From the NCBI RefSeq assembly GCF_002902965.1, contig NZ_CP026108.1, forward strand, positions 682,001-746,000: a stretch of 64,000 nucleotides of DNA, read 5' to 3'. The notes under the pieces were generated by a model. The model did not search any database. It saw only the letters and a program-made list of their open reading frames with translations, and was not told where the DNA came from. This DNA is from Paraburkholderia hospita (GTDB taxonomy: Bacteria; Pseudomonadota; Gammaproteobacteria; Burkholderiales; Burkholderiaceae). Below, in pieces: positions 9,726 to 18,713 of this stretch. Positions within the stretch are counted from its first letter, which is position 1. Each line of letters opens with the position of its first letter. The position numbers and the translations under genes are program-made.

Positions 9726-9877
9726 CCGAGCCTAATGCGCAGCGGCCCTTACCGAGCGGCGAAAATTATGGGTCCAGGCCGGGTAGCCAGCGAGTCGTCC
9801 GATGAAGGCACACCTTGGCGCAACAGCAGCCACTTGTCGACTGCGACGTGGTGGTGTCGCGCTAGCACCTCTCAATT

Positions 9878-10430
9878 GTAAGCGGTAATGCCGGCTCGTC
9901 TGGAACCGGTGTGTGAGAAGGAACAAGATTGCGTCCGCAGCTAACCACATTGCGGACGCAGCTTATGACTGACCTACAAACTGACTTTGACTTCCTGCCC
10001 CTGCGGGTGATCGGTAAATCGGCCGACGGCAAGAACAGGTACGACCGTGAGGGCAAGCGCAAGCTGATCGAGGCGTGCCAGAAGCCCGGAGCTTCCGTGG
10101 CCGGGCTGGCACTGAAGGCCGGCGTGAACGCCAACCAGCTTCGCAAGTGGATTGGCCTGGAGCGCAAACGGACACGTCCCCGACGTGCACGGCAGTCGGC
10201 ACCAGCCAGTACGCCGGCGTTCGTCCCTGTTCTGGAAGTGGTTGATGGCGGTCCGGCGTACTTGCCGCCACGGCCGTCCCTGGCCGACACCCAGCCAACT
10301 ACAGCACGGCGTGAGACGACGATGCGCCCCTCGCAACGCCCGCCGTTGCCTTCACGCCTGGTGGCGCAGTTGCCCAACGGGGTGAGTCTTGAACTTGAAT
10401 GTGCGCAACAGGATACGGCGCTGCTCAAGG
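9878..10430 (+). mobile_element. Remnant of an IS66-family element (left end and tnpA)
   Basis: The left end is recognisable as gtaagcggtaatgccgg at 9878-9894, in the style of IS66-family termini, which begin GTAAGCG. It is followed by the accessory gene tnpA. After about 10430 the sequence leaves IS66; tnpB and the DDE transposase tnpC are missing, so the element cannot move by itself. Confidence 0.7.
9930..9960 (+). promoter_or_regulatory. Inverted repeat in front of IS66 tnpA
   Basis: TGCGTCCGCA at 9930-9939 and TGCGGACGCA at 9951-9960 form a perfect 10-bp inverted repeat with an 11-base loop, ending 4 bases before the tnpA start codon at 9965. In RNA it would fold over the ribosome binding region and could limit translation. 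This is inference from position. Confidence 0.5.
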
Positions 10431-10537
10431 ATCGAACGCTTACTCCAGGGTCCGCGCGTCGCGTTCGCGTACTACGGCAAGAGCGACAGAGGATCGTTGG
10501 TTCTCTCATACCTGCCGTTAGACAGCAATCCGCGTGA
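9965..10537 (+). pseudogene. tnpA: IS66 accessory protein TnpA, truncated
   Basis: The first ~155 codons match IS66 TnpA/OrfA: DRYDREGKRKLIEAC-type start, helix-turn-helix around ASVAGLALKAGVNANQLRKW, and the C-terminal LPNGVSLELEC. After about 10430 (ALLK) the frame carries unrelated residues to a stop at 10537. TnpA is needed with TnpB for IS66 transposition. The loss of the last residues and of tnpB/tnpC makes this a remnant. Confidence 0.75.
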
Positions 10538-10784
10538 GCGTCGGGAACGGGTCGATGCGAGCCATCGGCCCGACGATCCGCACGCAGCGTGAGCGTATCG
10601 TTGAAAAGCAACAGGCTGTCGATTTCGAAAAGCAACAGCCGCTTGCGACAGCCTTGTTGCGCAAGCGTTTGAAGGGCAACAAGTGGCGAGGTGCCTACTT
10701 GTATTTTATCTCGTACGACCATACGCCGTGCTCGGGGGGCGGGCGCCAAGTGTCGCTAGCGACGGCTCGATCCGCACGGGAATT

Positions 10785-11024
10785 TCACTCATCCTCGTCG
10801 CGCCATCTGATCGGCGGGTGCAGCGGCTGGGTCGTATCTATCCCGGCCATTTGCAGCGCCGCATCGATCTCGGCCAGTTCTGCACTAAAGTTAAGCTCCC
10901 ACGTCTCACCCTCAGCGCTGCACATCTTCCTGTCGTGGATCACCAGCATGTAGCGCGCGAGCAGCAGGGCGTCAATCAGCTTTGCCTCGCGCTTGGCCTG
11001 ATCAATGAATGCCTTGGCTTTCAT
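10785..11024 (-). CDS. Hypothetical protein, 79 residues
   Basis: The ATG at 11024 has a strong ribosome site, ggaggt, seven bases upstream. The product MKAKAFIDQAKREAKLIDAL... is mostly helical and ends in an acidic tail (RDEDE). No family or motif is recognised. The good start region and coherent composition support a real gene. It lies alone between IS66 debris and the small-gene cluster at 11.2-12.2 kb. Confidence 0.6.
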   Translation of the reverse strand: MKAKAFIDQAKREAKLIDALLLARYMLVIHDRKMCSAEGETWELNFSAELAEIDAALQMAGIDTTQPLHPPIRWRDEDE

Positions 11025-11187
11025 GGTTGCACCTCCGCCTCAGCGCCGCGCGCACGAATCGCGCCACCGGTGTTCGATACCCAAGCCTACACGCAGTTTG
11101 GCAATTCGGTCGTGGTGCCGGTCACGAAGCCGTCTCGGAGCTGGCGTGCTCGCGACTTCTTAAGGTGCGCGCAGCAGAGGCAGCGCG

Positions 11188-11626
11188 TCATTTATTTTTC
11201 GTTACGCGACTCAAGTAACGGGTAAATGCTGCATCGTCATCTCCAAAGGACTGCACAACGCCGCGATCCGCCCACCAGATTAGCCGTTCAAGCACGGCGC
11301 GTTTGGGCACGCCGTAATGCGCCTCCAGACGCTGGAGGGAAAAGAACTCGCGGCCGTTCATCGTCACCACCAGCCGCTTATCATCCGATTCCGCCTCGTC
11401 CGCTGGCACCGGCTTCGCTAAGACCGTCGGGACAGCTGGCTCGGCCGCCATCCGATCACGTGACCTTGCGATCTCGTGACGAGCCTGCGCCAACTGCTTT
11501 GTGCAGCCGCTCACAGTCGAGGGCAAGCGCATCATACTCAGTTTTCTTCACAGTAACGGGTTTTTCGTCCGTCCACGTCGGCCCCGGAGGCTGATGCAAT
11601 CGCTCACGCCCCGGGGCCAGTCTCAT
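11188..11626 (-). pseudogene. Frameshifted hypothetical protein
   Basis: Two frames together give one coherent protein. It starts at ATG 11626 as MRLAPGRERLHQPPGPTW, continues to TVKKTEYDALALDCERLHK, then a one-base insertion in an A-run (11498-11500 on the plus strand, TTT) shifts the frame. It resumes as QLAQARHEIARSRDRMAA and ends in RLEAHYGVPKRAVLERLIWW...SRVTKNK. The C-terminal part resembles small plasmid or phage DNA-binding proteins with a 'R-L-A-x-H-Y-G-V-x-x-R-x-V-L' helix. The start overlaps the upstream gene by 22 bp. The frameshift could be real or a homopolymer sequencing error. Confidence 0.6.
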
Positions 11627-11921
11627 CGTGGCTGTTCACAACCGGTGCCGGTGCAGTGTGGACCGATGCCACCACCACCCACGTCTGTGTGCTCAGCCGC
11701 CTTGCGATTTCGGCCAGGTCCGCGGGTGAAACGGCCCCTAACATGACCGTCACTTCGTCGAAGTTGTGCTTTTTGTTGTGATGAAACCGCGTGCGTTTCG
11801 CCTGCGCGGCGTGCGGTCCCAAAGCCTGCCAGACTGGAATGACCCGCAGTTGACCTGCGACAGTTCGCACTGTGATGCTCGACGACGGGGCATCGGCCCG
11901 ATGCTTGTCTGGATATGTCAT
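11604..11921 (-). CDS. Hypothetical protein, 105 residues
   Basis: The product starts MTYPDKHRADAPSSSITVRT and contains a charged centre (AKRTRFHHNKKHNFDEVTVM) and a helix VSPADLAEIARRLSTQ. No known domain is recognised. The ATG at 11921 was chosen because residues before it are not coherent. It overlaps the following gene by 22 bp and follows the small membrane protein at 12081-12239, so the three probably form one operon. Confidence 0.55.
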   Translation of the reverse strand: MTYPDKHRADAPSSSITVRTVAGQLRVIPVWQALGPHAAQAKRTRFHHNKKHNFDEVTVMLGAVSPADLAEIARRLSTQTWVVVASVHTAPAPVVNSHDETGPGA

Positions 11922-12080
11922 AGCAGTGATTCCAGGTCGACGGTTGCCCGTCGCCTGATGACTGTGGTCGCCCGCGCATCGCGCCGGCAATTGATGGAAC
12001 GCAGTTCACGCCCGCTGTCGGGCGACCGCCCGGATCGCCGTTTCTCGACGCCACGAGCGCACCTACCAGACAGACGGCGG

Positions 12081-12239
12081 TCACTGCCGACGCCGCATCA
12101 CGTCCCAGCAGTGATGATGGTCCATCCGCCTGAGCAACCGCTCCCGCAGATGTTCGCGACGATAGTGGCCAATGACCAGCGTCGCTACGATTGCGAGCAC
12201 AAACGAACCAACAATCACGCCCACCCAGGGATCGATCAT
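12081..12239 (-). CDS. Small single-pass membrane protein, 52 residues
   Basis: ATG at 12239 is preceded by aaaggag at ideal spacing. The product is MIDPWVGVIVGSFVLAIVAT followed by LVIGHYRREHLRERLLRR and a His-rich stretch MDHHHCWDV. One membrane helix (residues 6-24) is followed by a strongly basic cytoplasmic segment. Such proteins are easily missed. No function can be given; the HHHC cluster could bind a metal, which is speculation. It heads the small-gene cluster running to 11188. Confidence 0.6.
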   Translation of the reverse strand: MIDPWVGVIVGSFVLAIVATLVIGHYRREHLRERLLRRMDHHHCWDVMRRRQ

Positions 12240-12312
12240 GGCGAACTCCTTTCTGCATGCGAGTGCCCATTAAAGTTCAGTGTAGACGGCCACCCCCGGA
12301 ACTCGCAATACA

Positions 12313-12558
12313 TCATCTGGCATTCTTCAGCGCATTGGTAAAGCCGTCCAGCTTCATCAACAATACTGAAGCCTGCGCAACGGTAGTTCTCGAGACGGCC
12401 TGTCTAGCCAGCAATGCATTGATCCGGTTCCGCCAGTATTCACGTTGCACGACGGGAAGTTCCACGCTGACGTCATCACTGATCTGTACCAGGCGCTCAC
12501 GTTCAAGCACCATATTCCGGATATGCAAGAACTCCTGCCGCTCATCGTCATGCATCAT
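12313..12558 (-). CDS. Hypothetical protein, 81 residues
   Basis: Tandem ATG codons at 12558 and 12555 follow a ggagg site. The product (HDDERQEFLHIRNMVLERE...) is all-helical and rich in charged residues, with a Leu/Ala-rich C-terminal helix. It may be a small dimeric regulatory or structural protein, but no family is recognised. It is separated from the gene at 12239 by about 75 bases and may be in the same transcript. Confidence 0.55.
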   Translation of the reverse strand: MMHDDERQEFLHIRNMVLERERLVQISDDVSVELPVVQREYWRNRINALLARQAVSRTTVAQASVLLMKLDGFTNALKNAR

Positions 12559-12812
12559 TGACTGCCTCCGACAGCTCTTCTCCGCATTTCTCGTGTTGGG
12601 TGTGCAAGCGATTCAGGCGATGCATATTGAATTAAGCTTAAGGCCTCAATGTTGCGGGGCCTATGAAAAAACTCACGGCATCGATGTTCCCTTACCACTT
12701 GTTGCGGTACCGGTCGGCGCAGCACATTGGTCGATCTTTTTCAGATTACGGCGTCGCCGGACCCATGTCGTTCTTCGGGACGATTTGAGCGCGCGGAAAC
12801 GCGACGCCGCCG

Positions 12813-12850
12813 GTCATCGCCACAATCGAATGACCGTTTGTGGCGATGAC
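12813..12850 (-). terminator. Strong stem-loop downstream of phaB
   Basis: A perfect 13-bp inverted repeat (12813-12825 with 12838-12850, gtcatcgccacaa / ttgtggcgatgac) with a 12-base loop begins 23 bases after the phaB stop. There is no T-run beyond it, so it could act as a factor-assisted terminator or as a 3'-end stabiliser of the pha mRNA. Confidence 0.55.
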
Positions 12851-12873
12851 GCCGCGACCTCAAGGCCAGCCGC

Positions 12874-13617
12874 TCACTCCATATGCTGGCCGCCGTTGAT
12901 CGCAAGGTTCGCCCCGGTGATGAACGCTGCCTCGTCCGAACACAGGAACGCAACGAGCGCCGCCACTTCCTGCGGTTTGCCCAGACGGCCGGCGGGAATT
13001 TGCGGCAGGATCTTCGTTTCCAGGATGTCCTGCGGGATCGCGGTCACCATTTTTGTCGCGAGATAGCCCGGCGAGATCGTATTGACCGTTACGCCCTTGC
13101 GAGCAACCTCGAGTGCAAGCGATTTCGTGAAGCCGTGCATGCCCGCCTTGGCCGCCGCATAGTTGGCCTGGCCGATGGCCCCTTTCGAACCGTTGACCGA
13201 CGAAATATTGACAATGCGGCCCCAGCCGCGCGCAACCATACCTTCGTACAGCGGTTTAGTCATGTTGAACACCGAATCCAGATTGGTTCGGATGACCGCG
13301 TCCCAGTCGACCTTGTCCATTTTTTTGAGCGTCATGTCCCGCGTGACCCCTGCGTTGTTCACCAGGATGTCGAGCGGGCCAACCTCAACCTGAATCTTCG
13401 CCGCACAGTGCTGACACGAGTCATAGTCGGCCACGTCCACAGGATAGGCGCGAAACCTGTAGCCCTGGGATTCCATTCTGGCCAGCCAGTCATTTGCGCC
13501 GGCATTGCTTGGTGAGTATGTGACTACCACCGCGCAATCCGCATCGTGCAGTTTCATGCTGATCGCTTCTCCAAGGCCGCCCATACCGCCCGTCACTACC
13601 GCGATTCGCTTCGTCAT
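12874..13617 (-). CDS. phaB: Acetoacetyl-CoA reductase (PhaB)
   Basis: A 247-residue short-chain dehydrogenase, the usual length for PhaB. It has the nucleotide-binding start RIAVVTGGMGGLGEAI, the NNAGVTRD motif, the catalytic triad Ser in NISSVNG and Tyr/Lys in YAAAKAG, and the PhaB-type end NLAINGGQHME. It reduces acetoacetyl-CoA to (R)-3-hydroxybutyryl-CoA with NADPH, the second step of polyhydroxybutyrate synthesis in the cytoplasm. The ATG at 13617 is the family start; the longer frame upstream is not coding. phaA lies 240 bases upstream on the same strand; no phaC synthase is in the window. Confidence 0.96.
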   Translation of the reverse strand: MTKRIAVVTGGMGGLGEAISMKLHDADCAVVVTYSPSNAGANDWLARMESQGYRFRAYPVDVADYDSCQHCAAKIQVEVGPLDILVNNAGVTRDMTLKKMDKVDWDAVIRTNLDSVFNMTKPLYEGMVARGWGRIVNISSVNGSKGAIGQANYAAAKAGMHGFTKSLALEVARKGVTVNTISPGYLATKMVTAIPQDILETKILPQIPAGRLGKPQEVAALVAFLCSDEAAFITGANLAINGGQHME

Positions 13618-13857
13618 CCTACTTATCCTTGATGTTACTTTCTGCGAGAGTTGTGAGTTTTCAATGGCAGCGCTGCATCTACCACCACTGTCTTGCAGCA
13701 ATGCGTTGCCGCCGCCGGCTGGACCGAAGATTACGGACTCGACATTGCTCAAATCGCACGATTGCTTGTTGGCTTCGAATATCGCGCGAATGGAGAGCAG
13801 TTCGTCTGCGCGCCAGAGTACGCGTCGCAAACGCACCGCTTCACATGAGTTGAATGA

Positions 13858-15039
13858 TTAGACGCGCTCGACTGCGAGCGCCACGCCCATGCCGCCGCCG
13901 ATACACAGCGAAGCCAGGCCCTTCTTCGCATCGCGCTTCTGCATTTCGTGCAGCAGCGTGACGAGGATACGGGCGCCCGACGCGCCGATCGGGTGACCGA
14001 TCGCGATCGCCCCGCCGTTCACGTTGATCTTCGACGTGTCCCAGCCCATCTGCTTGTGCACGGCCAGCGCCTGCGCCGCGAATGCCTCGTTGATTTCCAT
14101 CAGGTCGAGGTCGTTCACGCCCCAGCCCGCACGCTCCAGACAACGGCGCGATGCCGGCACCGGGCCCATGCCCATCACCTTCGGATCGACGCCCGCGTTC
14201 GCGTACGCCTTGATACGCGCGAGCGGCGTGAGACCCAGCGCCTCAGCCTTCTTCGCCGACATCACGACAACCGCCGCCGCGCCGTCGTTCAGCCCCGACG
14301 CGTTCGCCGCCGTCACCGTGCCTTCCTTCGAGAAGGCCGGCTTCAGTCCCGCCAGCGATTCAGCCGTGACGCCGTGGCGCACGAATTCATCCGTTGCGAA
14401 CGACAGCGGATCGCCCTTTCGCTGCGGAATCTGGATCGGCACGATTTCATCATCGAAGCGACCGGCCTTCTGTGCGGCTTCCGCCTTGTTCTGCGAAAGC
14501 GCCGCGAACTTGTCCTGGTCTTCGCGTGAAATGCCGTGTTCCTTCGCAACGTTCTCAGCCGTCACGCCCATGTGGTACTGGTTGTACACGTCCCACAGGC
14601 CGTCGACGATCATGCTGTCGATCAGCTTCGCGTCGCCCATGCGGAAGCCGTCGCGCGAGCCCGGCAGCACGTGCGGCGCCGCGCTCATGTTTTCCTGGCC
14701 GCCCGCGATGACGATGTCCGCGTCGCCCGCGATGATCGCGTTGGCGGCCAGCATCACGGCCTTCAGGCCCGAGCCGCACACCTTGTTGATGGTCATGCCG
14801 GGCACTGCCATCGGCAGACCGGCCTTGATCAGCGACTGACGCGCCGGGTTCTGTCCCGAGCCCGCCGTCAGCACCTGACCCAGGATCACTTCGTTCACCT
14901 GCTCAGGCTTGAGGCCCGAGTGCTCCAGCACGGCGCGGATCACCGTGGCGCCCAGTTCCGGCGCTGCAATCTTCGCCAGCGACCCACCAAATTTACCAAC
15001 GGCCGTACGGGCCGCCGATACGATCACAACATCAGTCAT
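13858..15039 (-). CDS. phaA: Acetyl-CoA acetyltransferase (beta-ketothiolase, PhaA)
   Basis: A 393-residue thiolase, exactly the family length. Catalytic Cys near residue 89 in [10 protein letters not shown], the NEAFA motif, His in [15 protein letters not shown], and the second Cys in LCIGGGMG are all present. It condenses two acetyl-CoA to acetoacetyl-CoA, supplying PhaB. The ATG at 15039 follows aaggag with six-base spacing; an in-frame GTG two codons earlier is less likely. It is intact, although the phasin gene upstream is frameshifted. Confidence 0.96.
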   Translation of the reverse strand: MTDVVIVSAARTAVGKFGGSLAKIAAPELGATVIRAVLEHSGLKPEQVNEVILGQVLTAGSGQNPARQSLIKAGLPMAVPGMTINKVCGSGLKAVMLAANAIIAGDADIVIAGGQENMSAAPHVLPGSRDGFRMGDAKLIDSMIVDGLWDVYNQYHMGVTAENVAKEHGISREDQDKFAALSQNKAEAAQKAGRFDDEIVPIQIPQRKGDPLSFATDEFVRHGVTAESLAGLKPAFSKEGTVTAANASGLNDGAAAVVVMSAKKAEALGLTPLARIKAYANAGVDPKVMGMGPVPASRRCLERAGWGVNDLDLMEINEAFAAQALAVHKQMGWDTSKINVNGGAIAIGHPIGASGARILVTLLHEMQKRDAKKGLASLCIGGGMGVALAVERV

Positions 15040-15289
15040 TTCCACTCCTTAGATGACAATACGCAACCTTGAATTGCTCTAACCATTACGCTGGACTTGC
15101 CGTGGCACGTCATTGCGCGTAGTCAGGTCCCCCGAGAACTGGGCAACGGAATCAACATGGAACTTGCAACGCTGCCAGCTGAGTGCGCGAAGCGCGCGAC
15201 ATGACTTTCCGAACCGGTTTATTGGATCAGCCAGTCAGGGCATAAAAACGCTTGAGTGGCGCAACGGGCAACCTGTCGCGGTTCAACCC

Positions 15290-15848
15290 TTACTGCTTCG
15301 CTGCGCGCGACATCTGCGCGGGGGCCTGCTGGCCAGCCTTCGAGGCAGCGGCACTCGTAGCGGCAAGGTTGCTTTGCGTTAATTCAATGGCTTGCGTGGC
15401 AGCCTTGCGCACCGTTTCATACGTGAGGCTGGCTGTCGAGAACGCCGATTTCAGCACTGTGATGGCGGCTTCGGCACCGGCGGGTGCGCTCGTCGCAAAA
15501 CTGTCGACGAGCGTTTGCGCGTCGCGGTTCTGCTGCTCGTGCCGCGCCTGCGAGACTTTCAGCAATTCTGCTTGTGTACCCGAAGCGATTTCATACAGGT
15601 GGCGGTTATATGACAACATCTTCTCGGCCGCGACCTGCATTGCGTTGATCTGACTCGTGACGATCGCCTCCGTGGGCTGGCCAGAGAGCGCTTCTTTCCA
15701 GCTTACTTCGCCTTCTGCAAGCGCAGACCTGAGCAGATTCAGTGCGGCCACTTTCTGTAACCCTTGGAATGCCTGATTCGTCAGCGCGAACAGGGTGATG
15801 ACATTGCCCTTGTTGCAAAGGAACCAGTTGTTCTGTGAAAACGCTCAT
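15290..15848 (-). pseudogene. phaP: Phasin (PHB granule-associated protein), frameshifted
   Basis: The N-terminal frame from ATG 15848 reads MSVFTEQLVPLQQG. The rest of the phasin (NVITLFALTNQAFQGLQ, then AALNLLRSALAEGEVSWKEA, YNRHLYEIASGTQAELLKV, ending SRAAKQ) lies in another frame. The shift is at a three-base G run (CCC at 15807-15809 on the plus strand); with one base fewer, LQQGNVIT reads through. Phasins coat polyhydroxybutyrate granules. Its place next to phaA fits. The lesion may be a real loss or a sequencing error, as every other position is phasin-like. Confidence 0.8.
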
Positions 15849-16205
15849 TAAGATCGCCTATTCATTTAGCATAACGAAACGCCCGTCCGTCATTGCGTCA
15901 CCACAAGCAATGAGAAGTGCGAACCCTAGCCGCCTAACACGGCATGGTGCGATGCATCAATTGAGGAATCATTCTAATATAGCGCATCTAATATTTGGGA
16001 TGACACTACGTAGGTGATTACCCGTACGTCGGTCGGCCTGATTAATTACTCCAGGGCAGCATGCGCAACTGCTTCGAAATTGATGCCCGTCAGGTATTGA
16101 TTGATACCTAAAACAGCGTTGAACGCCACTTCAGAACCGCGCCGACCGAGATGTTGCTCCCGCGAGGCGCGGCTATCATCGCCAAGTATCGTCGCGCCGT
16201 GGCGA

Positions 16206-16547
16206 TCATCGCCCGGTCAGCATGCGGAGGATTTTCTGTACGATGCACTCATGCTGCTCCAGCGCCTCATCGAGCGTACGTGCTCCGTAGCTCTCGTTGT
16301 CCCGCTCCTGCATTCCGGCAACACGGGTCACGAACAGCAGGGCCTCCCCGTTACCCGCTTCGGATACACCGCGGAAGCGGGTCGTGACTGTCACGCCGGA
16401 TTCCTCCATCAATGTGCGGCGAAAGATCAGGTCGTTCTCAGACATCCAGCGCGACCACTCGCTGAAGTCGAACACCTCGACCGGCCTGTTCTTCCCATCG
16501 AGGACGTACAGGCGTTTGCGTTTGCGTGGGACGGTGCCGGGTTTCAT
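16206..16547 (-). CDS. Hypothetical protein, 113 residues
   Basis: The product begins MKPGTVPRKRKRLYVLDGKN and continues with PVEVFDFSEWSRWMSENDLI, RTLMEESGVTVTTRFRGV, GEALLFVTRVAGM and a C-terminal ALEQHECIVQKI. The order 'YVLD-x-x-P-V-E...W-x-x-W...V-S-T-x-F-x-G-V...P-L-L-F-E-T-M' is familiar from a family of small phage or plasmid proteins of unknown function. It starts 4 bases after the stop of the hydrolase pseudogene and was probably co-transcribed with it. Confidence 0.6.
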   Translation of the reverse strand: MKPGTVPRKRKRLYVLDGKNRPVEVFDFSEWSRWMSENDLIFRRTLMEESGVTVTTRFRGVSEAGNGEALLFVTRVAGMQERDNESYGARTLDEALEQHECIVQKILRMLTGR

Positions 16548-16550
16548 ATT

Positions 16551-17314
16551 TCAATAAGGTGGCGTGAGCAGGAAGCTGATCGCCTCCCGCCACCAGGTCT
16601 CGTCGACGCGCCCGATCCAGTCGTTGTGCTCCGCCGCCTTTACGACTATCAGCTGTCTCGGACCGGCCAGCGCGTTGTAGAGCGCCTCGCCGAAACGCGC
16701 GGGAACGATGCTGTCGCTTTCCGCCACCACGACGAGAACCGGGCGGTCGAACGACGCCAGGCAGGTCACGCTGTCGTATCGGTCGCGCAGCAGCCATTTC
16801 ACGGGCAGCCACGGATAGTGGTGAGCGGCGACGTGCTCAAGCCGATCCCATGGCGTGATGAGCAGCAAGCCTGTGACCTTGTCGCGTTCGCGCGAGCCAG
16901 TCGAAGCCGCGACGCCGGCCCGAGCGATTCACCGATGAGCACCAGCGGCGCGCCGTATAAGCGATGGGCGAGCGCGATGGTCTGTTGGGCATCGGCCACC
17001 AGAGTCTCTTCGCCGGGCGCGCCGTCGCGGGGCCCGTAGCCCGGATATTCGGCGAGGATGACCCGCAGCCCGAGCCGGGTGAGCACCCCGGCGTAGAACG
17101 AACGGTGTCCGGCGTGCCCTGCATTGCCGTGAAAGACGATGGCCGTGCCGCGCGCCTCTGCGGCCGGGCTGGCCACGAGGCCCCGAAACGCCTCGGGCGT
17201 CGGCCAGGCGCGAAGTCCGCCGGAAACGAGGTCCTCGATTCGGGCTTTCTCGGGGAAGTAGAGAAAACGATCCTGCAAGATGGCGGCTCCCGCGACTACG
17301 ATCAGACACGACAC
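16551..17314 (-). pseudogene. Alpha/beta hydrolase, frameshifted after the nucleophile
   Basis: The first frame (to 16799) has an N-terminal membrane-like stretch LIVVAGAAILQDRFLYFPEKA, the oxyanion motif FHGNAGHAGHR, and the nucleophile elbow GESLG. A missing base near 16920 then shifts the frame; the second frame resumes with LLLITPWDRL and carries the acid loop and the catalytic His in AAEHNDW, ending at 16551. Combined, it is a bem46-like serine hydrolase of about 255 residues with an N-terminal anchor. Only GTG starts are available at the 5' end. As it stands the product would lose its Asp and His. Confidence 0.75.
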
Positions 17315-17380
17315 GCGGCGGTGAAATGCGGCATCGACCTGGTGATTGTGATCGCCTCAGGCCCGACTGATCTAGCACCG

Positions 17381-17668
17381 CTACAGCGATGCAATGAATA
17401 CGTCCCACGGCGTTGCCTGCATGGTCTCGGTGGCGGCGTGTCCGCCGCCGCGGATGATCAGCGCCGCCCGCTCACGCTGTTTCAGATCATTCGACTCAGC
17501 AACATCGACGACGTCGAAGCGACCGAGTGTCGGATAGCTGTCCTTCCAGGTGACAGCGGGGCATTCGGCCTTGATCTTCCCGGCCACTGTGGCGGCGAGT
17601 TGCTTCAGATCCATGGGATCCTTGAACGCGTCAGAAGCGAGACGGCTGAGGATGACGTACGTAGCAAT
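17381..17668 (-). CDS. GYD-domain protein with an ATT start codon
   Basis: Reading from ATT at 17666-17668, the frame gives (I)ATYVILSRLASDAFKDPMDL and then KQLAATVAGKIKAEC, TLGRFDVVDVAE and a C-terminal ATPWDVFIASL. That is a complete 95-residue GYD protein, family start normally MATYVILSRL. A ggagg site sits six bases before the ATT. The only ATG nearby (17674) is out of frame and too close to the ribosome site. The next in-frame ATG, at 17614, would remove the first strand. ATT is a rare but possible start codon; otherwise this is an ATG to ATT start-loss mutation. GYD proteins are small, often dimeric, of unclear function. Confidence 0.75.
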   Translation of the reverse strand: MATYVILSRLASDAFKDPMDLKQLAATVAGKIKAECPAVTWKDSYPTLGRFDVVDVAESNDLKQRERAALIIRGGGHAATETMQATPWDVFIASL

Positions 17669-17786
17669 GGCATACCTCCGTGTAGGATATTGCTGCGCAA
17701 TCAGGCACGGCAGTCACTCGGAAGCAGATGGCCGCGCACCGAGCGGAGCCGTTGCCGCGCGTCCTGGCGGCGCTGAAGTGACAATT

Positions 17787-17809
17787 GCCCCGGCGGATTG
17801 GACCGGGGC
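17787..17809 (-). terminator. Possible terminator after the coiled-coil gene
   Basis: GCCCCGG (17787-17793) pairs with CCGGGGC (17803-17809) around a 9-base loop, 12 bases beyond the stop of the gene at 17821-18147. No T-run follows, so the call is tentative. Confidence 0.35.
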
Positions 17810-17820
17810 TGTCGGTCAGG

Positions 17821-18147
17821 TCAGTGGAATTGACGCTTCAGGTCAGTAAGTTCCGAATGCATCGTACTGACTGCATCCTTGATCCTGGCGTCGAGACTAC
17901 CGACCTGCTGGCAAGCGCGCTCTGCACGATCGCCTATCCGTTCGAGATCATCGACACACTGCCGGATCCGATCCTCATCGTTGGACGCCATGACCTTCTT
18001 TGCTGATTTGCACTCCTTATCAAGTTCGTCCATCCGGTTCATCAAATCAGCTGGGATCGTCTTGTCAGCATGGCATGTCCGTGATGCATCGCTGATGGTT
18101 TGCTGCAGATGAGTAAAGCGCTTTTGGATTTCACTGGCTTGCAACAT
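17821..18147 (-). CDS. Coiled-coil hypothetical protein, 108 residues
   Basis: ATG at 18147 is preceded by aaggggg. The product is helical throughout with heptad-like leucines (MLQASEIQKRFTHLQQTISD, MDELDKECKSAKKVM, DRIRQCVDDLERIGD) and four cysteines. Similar small proteins are common in Burkholderia but have no assigned role. It looks intact and monocistronic. Confidence 0.7.
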   Translation of the reverse strand: MLQASEIQKRFTHLQQTISDASRTCHADKTIPADLMNRMDELDKECKSAKKVMASNDEDRIRQCVDDLERIGDRAERACQQVGSLDARIKDAVSTMHSELTDLKRQFH

Positions 18148-18713
18148 GATGCCCCCTTTTCTTGAACATCAGTTCCAGATGAATTTCAGGCAGCAGTAGT
18201 AACGTGTTGCCCGTGCCCCGTCATTTGCGCGCTTGAACGGGCCACGTTGCATTGCGTCAACGCGGCCCCGGGCACGCGAATGATGCTCTTCCAGTGTAGG
18301 CCAGATCTCTTGGCTGCTCCCACGTGTCCCTGCGACCAGCTTGGCGCCTTGTTCGAGCCTTTACGGCAGGAACACGCCAAACTCTGCAGCAATCCATGCA
18401 CCTTTGCGCGGAAGGGTCAAACTCGAGATCCCGAAGGTTTGCTACATGCGGCTTGACGCCTTTCTGCCGCAGAACCGTGATCGACTACTCGCGCCTCCCC
18501 TTGTCCTGAGGTATGCCCCCAATTGAAATCGATAGCTTATCCAGCTGATCGACCGACAATAGATGCTCTGACCTCCGGATTAGAAAAGGGGAAGTAAGAC
18601 AGCGACAGGGGATTGACGGCAGGAGCAGGATCGCGAACGGCGCAATCCGGGACGTTTCGCATATTGACGCCCTTGCGCCGCAAGCCCCAGACGTGGACCT
18701 CCCGAGACTGCGT
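18148..18713. other. No supported gene
   Basis: Short frames only. Nothing recognisable between the coiled-coil gene and the end of the histidine kinase pseudogene. Confidence 0.45.

Noticed and set aside
10389..10592. ParB-like C-terminal fragment (FAYYGKSDRGSLVLSY)
   Set aside because: The resemblance is limited to a dozen residues in a short frame beside IS debris.
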